From: Comamonadaceae bacterium
GTDB lineage: Bacteria; Pseudomonadota; Gammaproteobacteria; Burkholderiales; Burkholderiaceae_C
Direction: 5' to 3'
Assembly: GCA_947460065.1 (NCBI GenBank)
Contig: CANHGF010000045.1
Span: forward strand, 1-11,413
Length of the DNA stretch: 11,413 nucleotides
The first letter of the stretch is position 1; each line of letters starts with the position of its first letter. The notes under the pieces were generated by a model that was not told where the DNA came from, did no database searches, and saw only the letters and a program-made list of their open reading frames with translations. Of the stretch, positions 1-8,449 are shown in pieces. The translations under genes were made by a program, and so were the position numbers.

Positions 1-1258
1 CCCATTCGCTCACATAGCCGTGCCCGCCGAAGACTTGCAGGCAGGCGCTGGCGCCGGTAAAACCCTGTTCGCTCCAAGCCGATTTGAGCACCGGGGTGAT
101 CAGGCTGCACCAGCGGTTGGCGGCTGCCCGCCGTTGGGCATCGCCGTGGTGGTGGGCCAGGTCTAATTCGAGAGCGGTGCGGTAGGCCAGGATTCGCCCG
201 CCATCGATCCAGGCGCGCTGGGTATCGAGGATGCGGCGCACCGCTGGGTGCTCGGCAATCAGGTCGGCCTGGCACGCAGCCTTGGCGCCGCCTGGGGCGC
301 GCATTTGCCGGCGCTCGAGCGAATAGGCATGGGCTTTTTGCCAGGCGGCATCGAGCAAACCCATGCCCTGCATGGCCACATGCAGACGGGCCGAGTTCAT
401 CATGATGAACATGGCGTTCAAGCCCTTGCCGGGCTCGCCCACCATCCAGGCCTGGGGCGCGTCAAAGCGCATCACGCATGTGGGGCTGCCGTGCAGCCCC
501 ATCTTTTCTTCGATGCGCTCGCAGTGCGCTGCGCTGCGGCTGCCATCGGGGTAGAACTTGGGGCAAAGAAACAGCGACAGGCCTTTGGGGCCGGACGGGG
601 CGTCGGGCAGGCGGGCCAGCACCAGATGCACGATGTTGTCGGTGAGGTCGTGTTCGCCGCCGGAAATAAAAATCTTGGTGCCACTGAGCGCGTAACTGCC
701 GTCAGCTTGTGGCACGGCCTTAGTGGCGGCCAGGCCCAGATCGCTGCCGGCATGCGGCTCGGTCAGGCACATGGTGGCCAGCCACTGGCCAGTGGCCACT
801 TTGCTCAGGTACTGATCTTTGAGCGCTTGGCTGGCATGGTGCTTGATGCACTCGTAGGCGCCGTGCAGCAGGCCCGGCGCCATGGTCCAGCCATGGTTGG
901 CCGCGCTCAGCCAATCGTAGAGCATGGCCTCAAGCACGCAGGGCAGGCCCTGTCCGCCGTCTTCGGGGGCTGCGGCCAGGGCGGGCCAGCCGGCCTGCCA
1001 GAAGGCCTGGTAGGCATCGCGAAAGCCCGGCGGCATGGTGACCTGCCCGTCCTTGAACTGCGCGCCCACCCGGTCGCCGACCTGCTGCAGGGGCGCGATG
1101 ACCTCGGCGACGAATTTGCCGGCCTCGGTCAAGAGTTGTTCGACCAGTGCCTCGTCAAGCTCTGCAAATGCTGGCAGGGCGCGCAGCGTCGGGCCGGCAC
1201 CGGCGACTTGCTGCAGCAGGAACAAGGCGTCTTGCACGTCGGGCTGGTAATCGGCCAT
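1..1258 (-). CDS. Acyl-CoA dehydrogenase, long FadE/DmdC-like form, C-terminus cut by window edge
   Basis: FAD-dependent alpha,beta-dehydrogenation of an acyl-CoA, cytoplasmic. 419 codons are visible and the frame is still open at base 1. The N-terminal helical domain (about 1-160) holds the EDGGQG stretch at 99-104. The middle beta domain has TEPHAGSD (166-173), the usual flavin/substrate motif, and SGTKIFISGGEHD (192-204), typical of the roughly 590-600-residue subfamily that includes 3-methylmercaptopropionyl-CoA dehydrogenase (DmdC). The helical domain that follows ends at the edge in FGGHGYVSEW; Glu418 there aligns with the catalytic glutamate of that subfamily. The ATG at 1258 fits the family N-terminus, but the Shine-Dalgarno is weak. 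It is the last visible gene of the catabolic unit, 71 bp after the binding-protein gene and behind a hairpin. A role on a phenylpropanoyl-CoA is inferred from context; the real substrate may be aliphatic. Confidence 0.92.
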   Translation of the reverse strand, partial: MADYQPDVQDALFLLQQVAGAGPTLRALPAFAELDEALVEQLLTEAGKFVAEVIAPLQQVGDRVGAQFKDGQVTMPPGFRDAYQAFWQAGWPALAAAPEDGGQGLPCVLEAMLYDWLSAANHGWTMAPGLLHGAYECIKHHASQALKDQYLSKVATGQWLATMCLTEPHAGSDLGLAATKAVPQADGSYALSGTKIFISGGEHDLTDNIVHLVLARLPDAPSGPKGLSLFLCPKFYPDGSRSAAHCERIEEKMGLHGSPTCVMRFDAPQAWMVGEPGKGLNAMFIMMNSARLHVAMQGMGLLDAAWQKAHAYSLERRQMRAPGGAKAACQADLIAEHPAVRRILDTQRAWIDGGRILAYRTALELDLAHHHGDAQRRAAANRWCSLITPVLKSAWSEQGFTGASACLQVFGGHGYVSEW

Positions 1259-1286
1259 GGGCTATCTACTCAGAAGGTGGGAGGGG

Positions 1287-1318
1287 CCTGCGGCGCGCGT
1301 TGTGGCGCGGGCCGCAGG
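1287..1318 (-). other. Strong GC hairpin between binding-protein gene and acyl-CoA dehydrogenase gene
   Basis: On the minus strand an 8-bp stem (CCTGCGGC paired with GCCGCAGG) continues, after a two-base CC bulge, into a GCGC/GCGC stem with a CACAAC loop. It begins 11 bases after the stop codon of the binding-protein gene. No T-run follows, so it is not a canonical rho-independent terminator. It may act as a 3' stabiliser of the upstream message or a partial terminator; that role is inference. Confidence 0.45.
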
Positions 1319-1329
1319 GCGCTTGCAGA

Positions 1330-2331
1330 TCAGGAGTCAACGGTAAAGCCAATGCGCTTGATCAGCGGGCCCCAGCGCTCAAATTCTGCCTGAGCGCTGC
1401 GCTGCTGGTCAGCGATCGAGCCCCCAAAGGGAATCAGGCCGACCACGGTGAAGGCGTCCTGCAGCGCCTTGTCGCGCAGCGCAGCGTTGATGGCGGTATT
1501 GGCCGCCTGCACCACTGCAGCAGGGGTTTTGGCCGGGGCGTAAAAGCCGAACCACTCCTCCACCGTGAGCTCGGGGAAGCCTTGCTCGGCGAAGGTGGCC
1601 ACATCGGGCACGAAGGGCGAGCGGGTGCGGCCCGAGGTGGCGATGATGCGCATCTTGCCGGCCTTGTGGTTGGCGATGAAGTCGCCATGCGGGGTGAACA
1701 TGCTGGCGATCTGGCCGCCGACCACATCGGTCACGCCAGGCACCGAGCCGCGGTAGGGCACATGCTTGAAGTCGAAGTTGTTGTTCAGGCCGAGCAGGGC
1801 GCCGATGAAGTGCGGCGTCGAGCCGGCGGCGGGCGAGCCGTAGCTGGCCTGGGCCGGATTGGCCTTGGCCCAGGCGATGAAATCACGCACGTTCTTGACG
1901 CTCTCGGGCACCATGGGGCCGACCGCGAAGCCGTGATGGATCATCGAGCTGGTGCCCACCGGCGTGAAGTCTTCGAAGGGCTTGTACTGCAGGTTGCGGA
2001 AGATGTGCGGGTACAGAGAGATCGCGGAAAAGGGCGTCATGGCCAGGACCGAGCCGTCGGCTGGCGCGCTTTTGAGCACATTGAGTGCGATCTGGCCGCC
2101 AGCGCCCGGCCGGCTGTCGATCACGCCCTGGTTGCGGCTGTAGCTGCTGCCGGCAAACTTTTCGGCCACGCGGCGGGCGCAGATGTCGCCGGCACTGCCG
2201 GGCGGAAAGCCGTAGAGCACCTTGACCTGGTCAACAGGCAGGCCGCCTTGCGCCAGAGCCTGGCGAAATACAGCACTGGACAGCAGCGCGCCGGCTGCGG
2301 TGGATTGAAGAAAGGCACGTCTTTGGGTCAT
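1330..2331 (-). CDS. Bug/TctC-family periplasmic substrate-binding protein
   Basis: Extracytoplasmic solute receptor of the tripartite tricarboxylate transporter (Bug) family, 333 residues, the usual length. The N-terminus MTQRRAFLQSTAAGALLSSA carries a twin-arginine-like RRAFL motif, a short hydrophobic core and an ALA cleavage site near residue 27, so export, perhaps by Tat, is expected. Family features follow: VKVLYGFPPGSAGD (about 37-50), the RPGAGG ligand-loop motif, the YGSPAAGSTPHF stretch, VPYRGS and a VGGQI segment. The ATG at 2331 is chosen because AGAGGAGA lies five bases upstream and the signal peptide starts there; an upstream ATG at 2400 would overlap the preceding gene. No TctA or TctB membrane partner is visible, which is common for Bug proteins. 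Its place among CoA-catabolic genes suggests it binds the aromatic acid that the pathway degrades, but the ligand cannot be read from sequence. Confidence 0.93.
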   Translation of the reverse strand: MTQRRAFLQSTAAGALLSSAVFRQALAQGGLPVDQVKVLYGFPPGSAGDICARRVAEKFAGSSYSRNQGVIDSRPGAGGQIALNVLKSAPADGSVLAMTPFSAISLYPHIFRNLQYKPFEDFTPVGTSSMIHHGFAVGPMVPESVKNVRDFIAWAKANPAQASYGSPAAGSTPHFIGALLGLNNNFDFKHVPYRGSVPGVTDVVGGQIASMFTPHGDFIANHKAGKMRIIATSGRTRSPFVPDVATFAEQGFPELTVEEWFGFYAPAKTPAAVVQAANTAINAALRDKALQDAFTVVGLIPFGGSIADQQRSAQAEFERWGPLIKRIGFTVDS

Positions 2332-2336
2332 GGTTG

Positions 2337-2344
2337 TCTCCTCT
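2337..2344 (-). promoter_or_regulatory. Ribosome binding site of the Bug-protein gene
   Basis: AGAGGAGA on the minus strand, five bases before the ATG at 2331. It is one of the strongest Shine-Dalgarno matches in the window and decides the start in favour of the residue that begins the signal peptide. Confidence 0.8.
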
Positions 2345-2390
2345 TTGAGCCAGGGTTTGAAAATCGGAAATCGGATGAAACAGGTGTTGA

Positions 2391-2810
2391 TCAAAGGCAC
2401 TTGGCCTTGATGTCCTCGGGAACTGGGATGGCCTGGATGCGGCTGGGATCCTCAGGGTGCTTGATGCAAAACGCGCGGGTTTCGCTGCCTTCGCACAGCA
2501 CGGTGTCGCCCCGCTGCACCACATGCTTGTGCAGGAAGACCTTGCTGCGCCACTCTTGCACGCTGGTGTAGACCTGCAGCCGCTCGCCATAGGTGGCCGG
2601 GCGCATGAAGCGGGTGTGTATCTCCAGCAGCGGGGTGCCGATGATGCCGCGGGTCTTGATCAGCTCGCGCCAGGGCGGCACACCACACTGCATGAAAAAA
2701 TTCAGCGAGGAGGCGTCCATCCACTTGGAAAAATTGGGAAAAAACACGATGCCGGCCGGGTCGCAATCGCCGAACATCACCTCCACCTCGTAAACCACTG
2801 TCTTGCTCAT
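2391..2810 (-). CDS. Acyl-CoA thioesterase, 4-hydroxybenzoyl-CoA thioesterase-like (hotdog fold)
   Basis: Hydrolyses an acyl-CoA, probably an aromatic one, to free acid and CoA in the cytoplasm. At 139 residues it is a single hotdog domain. The N-terminal FGDCDPAGIVFFPNF (13-27) matches from memory the active-site segment of Pseudomonas CBS3 4-hydroxybenzoyl-CoA thioesterase, with the catalytic aspartate at the same position, Asp17. Further resemblance runs along the chain: the Trp-Met-Asp-Ala-Ser segment after it, CGVPPWRELI, RGIIGTPLLE, and an EWRSKVFLHKHVV strand. The gene begins 12 bp after the dehydrogenase stop codon with only a weak AAGG upstream, which suggests coupled translation. 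Beside a feruloyl-CoA synthase, plausible substrates are 4-hydroxybenzoyl-CoA or vanilloyl-CoA at the end of side-chain shortening (inference). A general housekeeping thioesterase is the alternative. Confidence 0.9.
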   Translation of the reverse strand: MSKTVVYEVEVMFGDCDPAGIVFFPNFSKWMDASSLNFFMQCGVPPWRELIKTRGIIGTPLLEIHTRFMRPATYGERLQVYTSVQEWRSKVFLHKHVVQRGDTVLCEGSETRAFCIKHPEDPSRIQAIPVPEDIKAKCL

Positions 2811-2822
2811 GGAGGCCTTTGC

Positions 2823-3587
2823 TCAGCGCGGCGCCATGCGCAGCGCGCCATCGAGACGTATGGTCTCGCCATTGAGGTGGTCGTTGCGCACGATGTGCGC
2901 AGCTAGTTCGGCAAATTCCTCGGGCTTGCCCAGGCGCTGCGGAAAAGGGATGCTCGAGGCCAGCGAGGCCTGGATGGGCTCGGGCAGGGTTTTGAGCAGC
3001 GGGGTGGCAAACAGGCCGGGCGCGATGGTGCACACGCGGATGCCGTGTTGGGCCAGATCGCGCGCCATCGGTAGCGTCATGCCCACCACGCCGGCTTTGG
3101 AGGCGCTGTAAGCCTGTTGGCCCACCTGTCCGTCGTAGGCGGCCACCGAGGCGGTAAAGACCATGACGCCACGGGCGCCATCTTCCAGTGGCTCGAGCGC
3201 CGCGCAGGCGGCGGCAAACAGACGGGCCGCGTTGTAGGTGCCGATCAGGTTGACCTGCACCACCTTGGCAAAGTCAGCCAGCGGCGCGGCCCGGCCGTCT
3301 TTGCCGACCACCCGCTTGGCGGTGCCTATGCCTGCGATCTGCATCAGGATGCGTGCCGGGCCGTGCGCGGCAGCGGCCGCCGCGATGGCTTGCTCCATGC
3401 TGTCTTCATCGCACACATTACAGGCCAGTGCGATGCCGCCTATGTCTTGGGCCACGCGCTGGGCCTGCGCCAGGTTGAGGTCGAGCACCGCGACCTTGGC
3501 GCCCTGGCGGGCGAGTTCGCGGGCGGTGGCCTCGCCCAGGCCCGAGCCGCCGCCGGTGACCAGGGCGGCTGTTCCTTCGATCTTCAT
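2823..3587 (-). CDS. NAD-dependent short-chain 3-hydroxyacyl-CoA dehydrogenase (HSD10-like SDR)
   Basis: Classical short-chain dehydrogenase of 254 residues. The nucleotide-binding TGGGSGLG is at 11-18, with Asp36 after the second strand favouring NAD over NADP. Catalytic residues are Asn113, Ser147, Tyr160 and Lys164 (YSASK). The C-terminus, with GLFATPLL, PFPQRLGKPEEF and LNGETIRLDGALRM, closely resembles human 17-beta-HSD type 10 and bacterial 3-hydroxyacyl-CoA dehydrogenases of that type, so the expected reaction is oxidation of a 3-hydroxyacyl-CoA to the 3-ketoacyl-CoA. One deviation is MQIAG where VNCAG is usual. The gene starts 22 bp after fcs, behind a good AAGGAG (3593-3598) five bases from the ATG. 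Its presence next to fcs favours an oxidative side-chain route over direct retro-aldol cleavage to an aldehyde. Confidence 0.93.
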   Translation of the reverse strand: MKIEGTAALVTGGGSGLGEATARELARQGAKVAVLDLNLAQAQRVAQDIGGIALACNVCDEDSMEQAIAAAAAAHGPARILMQIAGIGTAKRVVGKDGRAAPLADFAKVVQVNLIGTYNAARLFAAACAALEPLEDGARGVMVFTASVAAYDGQVGQQAYSASKAGVVGMTLPMARDLAQHGIRVCTIAPGLFATPLLKTLPEPIQASLASSIPFPQRLGKPEEFAELAAHIVRNDHLNGETIRLDGALRMAPR

Positions 3588-3592
3588 GGGTA

Positions 3593-3598
3593 CTCCTT
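3593..3598 (-). promoter_or_regulatory. Ribosome binding site of the SDR gene
   Basis: AAGGAG on the minus strand, five bases before the ATG at 3587 and inside the 22-bp gap after fcs. It supports independent efficient translation within the operon. Confidence 0.75.
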
Positions 3599-3609
3599 GG
3601 GGGTCATGT

Positions 3610-5460
3610 TCAAGCCTGGGGCGTGAGGGTGTGGGGCAGGCTGCCTTCGTGCAGCGCAGCCACGGTGGCGGCGCGGTGACTGAGCACCGCGCGCTGGTTG
3701 ATCGAGCCCTTGTCGGTGATTTCGCCCTTGTCGATGGTCGGTGCCTCGGCCAGCAAACACAGGCGGGCGACGCGGTTGGCGCTGCCGGTGGCGGTTTTGG
3801 CCAGTGCGTCGACCACGCCCTGAAAGTGGCTGAGCACCGGGGCGCTGGCCAGAACTTGAGCCAGTGGCGCCTCGGCGGGCAAGCCGCTCAGGCTGCGCAC
3901 CGCCGCCGTAGGAAAGACCATGGCGCCGACCTCCTTCATGTTCAGGCCGGTGATGACCACGTCCTGAATGAAGGGTGCGCCGGCGGCGATGATGCGCGCG
4001 CGCAGCGGCCCCACGCTGACGAAGGTGCCGGTGGCCAGCTTGAAGTCTTCGGCAATGCGGCCGTCGAACTTCAGGCCCAGGTGCAGATTGCTCTCGTCGA
4101 TCCACTGCACCGCATCGCCGGTTTTGAAAAAGCCTTCCTCGTCAAAGCTTTCGGCCGTCTCTTGCGGCGCGCGCCAGTAGCCGGGGGTGATGTTGGGGCC
4201 GCGGTAGCGCACCTCGGTCTTGCCATCGACCGGCACGAGTTTGAGCTCCAGCCCCGGCGTGGGTACGCCCAGGTCGCCAGCGCGCACATGGGGGTTGGTC
4301 ACAAAAATCCCGAAAGGGCTGGACTCGGTCATGCCCAGGCCGGTGCCCATCACGATGCGTTCGCCGATTTCGCGTTCCTGGCTTTCGTAGAGGCTGTCCC
4401 AGATCGGCTGGGCCAGGGCCGCGCCCGCGTAAAAAAACATTTGCACCTTGGCCAGCAGGGTCTTGCGCAGCTGGGCGTCGGTCTTCATGGCGTTGGCAAT
4501 CGCCTCGAAGCCGGTGGGTACATTGAAATACACCGTGGGCGAGATCTCGCGCAGATTGCGCAGGGTCTCGTGCATCAGGGCTGGGGTGGGTTTGCCGTCG
4601 TCGATGTAGAGCGTGCCGCCGTGGAAGACGACCATGCCAAAGTTGTGGTTGCCGCCAAAGGTGTGGTTCCAGGGCAGCCAGTCGACCAGCACCAGTTCGC
4701 GCTCGGCCAGCACCGGCATGGACTGGCTCATCTGCTGCTGGTTGGCGCAGCACATGCGGTTGGTATTGATCACCGCCTTGGGCAGCTTGGTCGAGCCGCT
4801 GGTGAATAAAAACTTGACGATGGTGTCGGCTCCGGTGGCGGCCTGGGCCTTGTCGACCGCATCGGTCACCGGTGTGGCGCACAGGTCTTCAAAACGCAGA
4901 CGCTGGCGTCCCGGCACGCTGCCGCTGGCCATCACGATGCTCATGTCTTCGGTGGCCGTGGCGGCGATCGCCTTGGCATAACGCTCGTCCTGCGCGAACA
5001 GCAGCCCCGGGGTGACGGTGCGCAGCACATGCCGCAGCTTGTCGTAGTCCATGCTGACCAGGCTGTAGGGCGGTGAAACCGGGGTGTAGGGGATGCCGGC
5101 GATCATGCAAGCGAGGGCTAGCAGGGCATGCTCCAGGCTGTTTTCGCTGAGGATGGCCACCGGTCTTTCCACGCTCAGGCCGCGGTCGATCAGGGCCTGG
5201 GCGAGGCTGCGCGCGGCCTGCCAGGTTTGTGCGTAGCTCAGGTGCTGCCAGTCACCCAGGCTGCCATCGGCCGCCTTGGCACGCCGTGCGATGAAGCTCT
5301 GCTCGGGTTTGATGCGGGCCCAATGGGCTAGCCTGTCGCTCAGGCGCTCAGGGTAGGTCTGCAACTCCTGGTCGGCCAGCATGTAGCGGCTGCCGGCAAC
5401 GCCCTGGCGCAGTTGCACGCGGGTGACGCCGAAACGGAGCGGGCGAAACTGGGCGGTCAT
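3610..5460 (-). CDS. fcs: Feruloyl-CoA synthase (acyl-AMP-forming aromatic acid CoA ligase)
   Basis: ATP-dependent activation of a hydroxycinnamic acid (ferulate, p-coumarate, caffeate) to its CoA thioester through an acyl-adenylate. The 616 residues fit the Fcs branch of the ANL superfamily. Visible motifs are the phosphate-binding TSGSTKLPKA (220-229), the adenylate motif GTGLGMTES (372-380), the hinge region TGD (447-449) with FDGRIAEDFKLATGTFV (465-481), and the C-terminal KGEITDKGSINQR (578-590). The last two are, from memory, characteristic of Fcs rather than of acetyl- or fatty-acyl-CoA ligases, and Lys584 is the likely catalytic lysine. The opening YPERLSDRLAHWA block also fits. I chose the ATG at 5460, with AGGAG five bases upstream, over an in-frame ATG at 5634 that would add 58 residues unlike the family and cover the operator. 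It is the first gene of the unit. Confidence 0.92.
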   Translation of the reverse strand: MTAQFRPLRFGVTRVQLRQGVAGSRYMLADQELQTYPERLSDRLAHWARIKPEQSFIARRAKAADGSLGDWQHLSYAQTWQAARSLAQALIDRGLSVERPVAILSENSLEHALLALACMIAGIPYTPVSPPYSLVSMDYDKLRHVLRTVTPGLLFAQDERYAKAIAATATEDMSIVMASGSVPGRQRLRFEDLCATPVTDAVDKAQAATGADTIVKFLFTSGSTKLPKAVINTNRMCCANQQQMSQSMPVLAERELVLVDWLPWNHTFGGNHNFGMVVFHGGTLYIDDGKPTPALMHETLRNLREISPTVYFNVPTGFEAIANAMKTDAQLRKTLLAKVQMFFYAGAALAQPIWDSLYESQEREIGERIVMGTGLGMTESSPFGIFVTNPHVRAGDLGVPTPGLELKLVPVDGKTEVRYRGPNITPGYWRAPQETAESFDEEGFFKTGDAVQWIDESNLHLGLKFDGRIAEDFKLATGTFVSVGPLRARIIAAGAPFIQDVVITGLNMKEVGAMVFPTAAVRSLSGLPAEAPLAQVLASAPVLSHFQGVVDALAKTATGSANRVARLCLLAEAPTIDKGEITDKGSINQRAVLSHRAATVAALHEGSLPHTLTPQA

Positions 5461-5465
5461 TGGAT

Positions 5466-5470
5466 CTCCT
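5466..5470 (-). promoter_or_regulatory. Ribosome binding site of fcs
   Basis: AGGAG on the minus strand, five bases before the ATG at 5460. It settles the start against the far upstream in-frame ATG at 5634. Confidence 0.75.
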
Positions 5471-5580
5471 GCATCGGGCTCAAGGCTGCGGCGGCGCGGC
5501 CCAAAAGCCTGAGATTGGCACTGAGCCTTCGGGCTTTGTCGGGTTGGGCTTGCGGGTGCATAGTGACTGGCTTTGATGCA

Positions 5581-5586
5581 ATTGTA
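5581..5586 (-). promoter_or_regulatory. Candidate -10 element of the fcs operon
   Basis: TACAAT on the minus strand, one mismatch from TATAAT, overlapping two bases of the inverted repeat at 5585-5603. No convincing -35 hexamer is seen 16-18 bases upstream, so the promoter may be weak or need help from an activator. The predicted transcript would start near 5574 and have a leader of roughly 115 bases. Confidence 0.4.
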
Positions 5587-5603
5587 GTTATCCTCGATAA
5601 CTA
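5585..5603 (-). promoter_or_regulatory. Perfect inverted repeat, candidate operator for a MarR-type or similar repressor
   Basis: TAGTTATC-GAG-GATAACTA: two perfect 8-base arms around 3 bases, AT-rich in a GC-rich region. Arm centres are 11 bp apart, one helical turn, as expected for a dimeric winged-helix regulator. It overlaps the candidate -10 and lies about 125 bp before the fcs start and downstream of the rpoD terminator. MarR-family repressors that sense hydroxycinnamoyl-CoA esters are known for such operons in other bacteria; the regulator gene is not in this window. Confidence 0.65.
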
Positions 5604-5667
5604 ATTTCCCGCCCGTTTGGCGATGAAAAATCATGGTTTTCCCTGAGGTGGGGCTCGGTGAGCGCCA

Positions 5668-5695
5668 TAAAAAAAGCCGGGCAGGGCCCGGCTTT
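5668..5695 (-). terminator. Rho-independent terminator of rpoD
   Basis: On the minus strand a perfect 10-bp stem (AAAGCCGGGC paired with GCCCGGCTTT) with a three-base CCT loop is followed directly by more Ts, giving seven Ts in a row. It begins about 20 bases after the rpoD stop codon. A smaller GGGCC/GGCCC hairpin (5701-5713) sits between the stop and this terminator. It separates the dnaG-rpoD unit from the fcs unit. Confidence 0.93.
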
Positions 5696-5715
5696 GATGG
5701 GGGCCTGTGGCCCTA

Positions 5716-8151
<2,436 letters not shown>

Positions 8152-8449
8152 GGTGCTTTTCCAGATCAAAAAATGAGGGTGGCCAGACAAAGCCCGCTGA
8201 CGCTCCTGCCGGCCAGGAGGCTAGTTATCGGCGTGGCTTTGGGGGCTCCGCAAAGCCGCTAACCCAGCCTAGAGCTGGTGGCGCGACGAGAGCGGGCCCG
8301 CTGGCAAGCAGATGGGCGAACATTTGGGATGCAGTCCTTGCGGGTGTGGTGGCTCTTGTATCCAAGAGGACCCTGGGGCCAGGGGAGCCGGTGCCGGAGG
8401 TGCTGCTGTCGCGCTTGCCGTCGGAAAGAACCGGATTATACCAGCGCAC
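8152..8449 (-). other. rpoD leader between dnaG and rpoD, no protein gene evident
   Basis: 298 bp without a convincing gene. If transcription starts near 8428 the rpoD message has a leader of about 277 bases. Minus-strand hairpins can be drawn at 8203-8219 (6-bp stem CTCCTG/CAGGAG), 8235-8257 (7-bp stem GGCTTTG/CAAAGCC, nine-base loop), 8353-8368 (6-bp stem CTCTTG/CAAGAG, four-base loop) and 8371-8384. None has a T-run, so none is a terminator. A 32-codon frame (8323 to 8225) lies in the leader with AAGGA eleven bases before its ATG; I do not call it a gene. An A/T-rich patch (8168-8174) precedes the rpoD ribosome binding site. Confidence 0.5.
8435..8443 (-). promoter_or_regulatory. Extended -10 promoter of rpoD
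   Basis: TGGTATAAT on the minus strand: a perfect TATAAT preceded by the TG of an extended -10. It lies seven bases after the dnaG stop codon. No TTGACA-like -35 is seen at 16-18 bp, which fits an extended -10 promoter that needs little -35 contact. It would let rpoD be transcribed apart from dnaG. Confidence 0.75.

Noticed and set aside
248..1393. Long plus-strand open frame opposite the acyl-CoA dehydrogenase
   Set aside because: Composition is that of an antisense shadow (runs of Gly, His, Ala, Gln with no domain), and it overlaps a minus-strand frame with clear family motifs.
3238..4809. 523-codon plus-strand open frame opposite fcs
   Set aside because: No recognisable motif or ribosome site; it spans the well-supported fcs and part of the SDR gene. 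Long antisense frames are expected at this GC content.
3610..5460. Possible fusion or atypical CoA ligase because the usual C-terminal lysine motif looks different
   Set aside because: KGEITDKGSINQR is the form I recall in feruloyl-CoA synthases, so it is normal for this branch.
5461..5634. 58-residue N-terminal extension of feruloyl-CoA synthase
   Set aside because: The extension is unlike the family, would run through the operator and -10 element, and the ATG at 5460 has a good ribosome site.
8222..8229. TAGTTATC in the rpoD leader, identical to one arm of the fcs operator
   Set aside because: The partner arm is absent at the proper spacing, so a single 8-mer match is best taken as chance.
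8225..8323. 32-codon frame in the rpoD leader as a leader peptide
   Set aside because: Its ribosome site is weak and too distant, and no attenuator with a T-run follows. Kept only as a remark in the leader entry.
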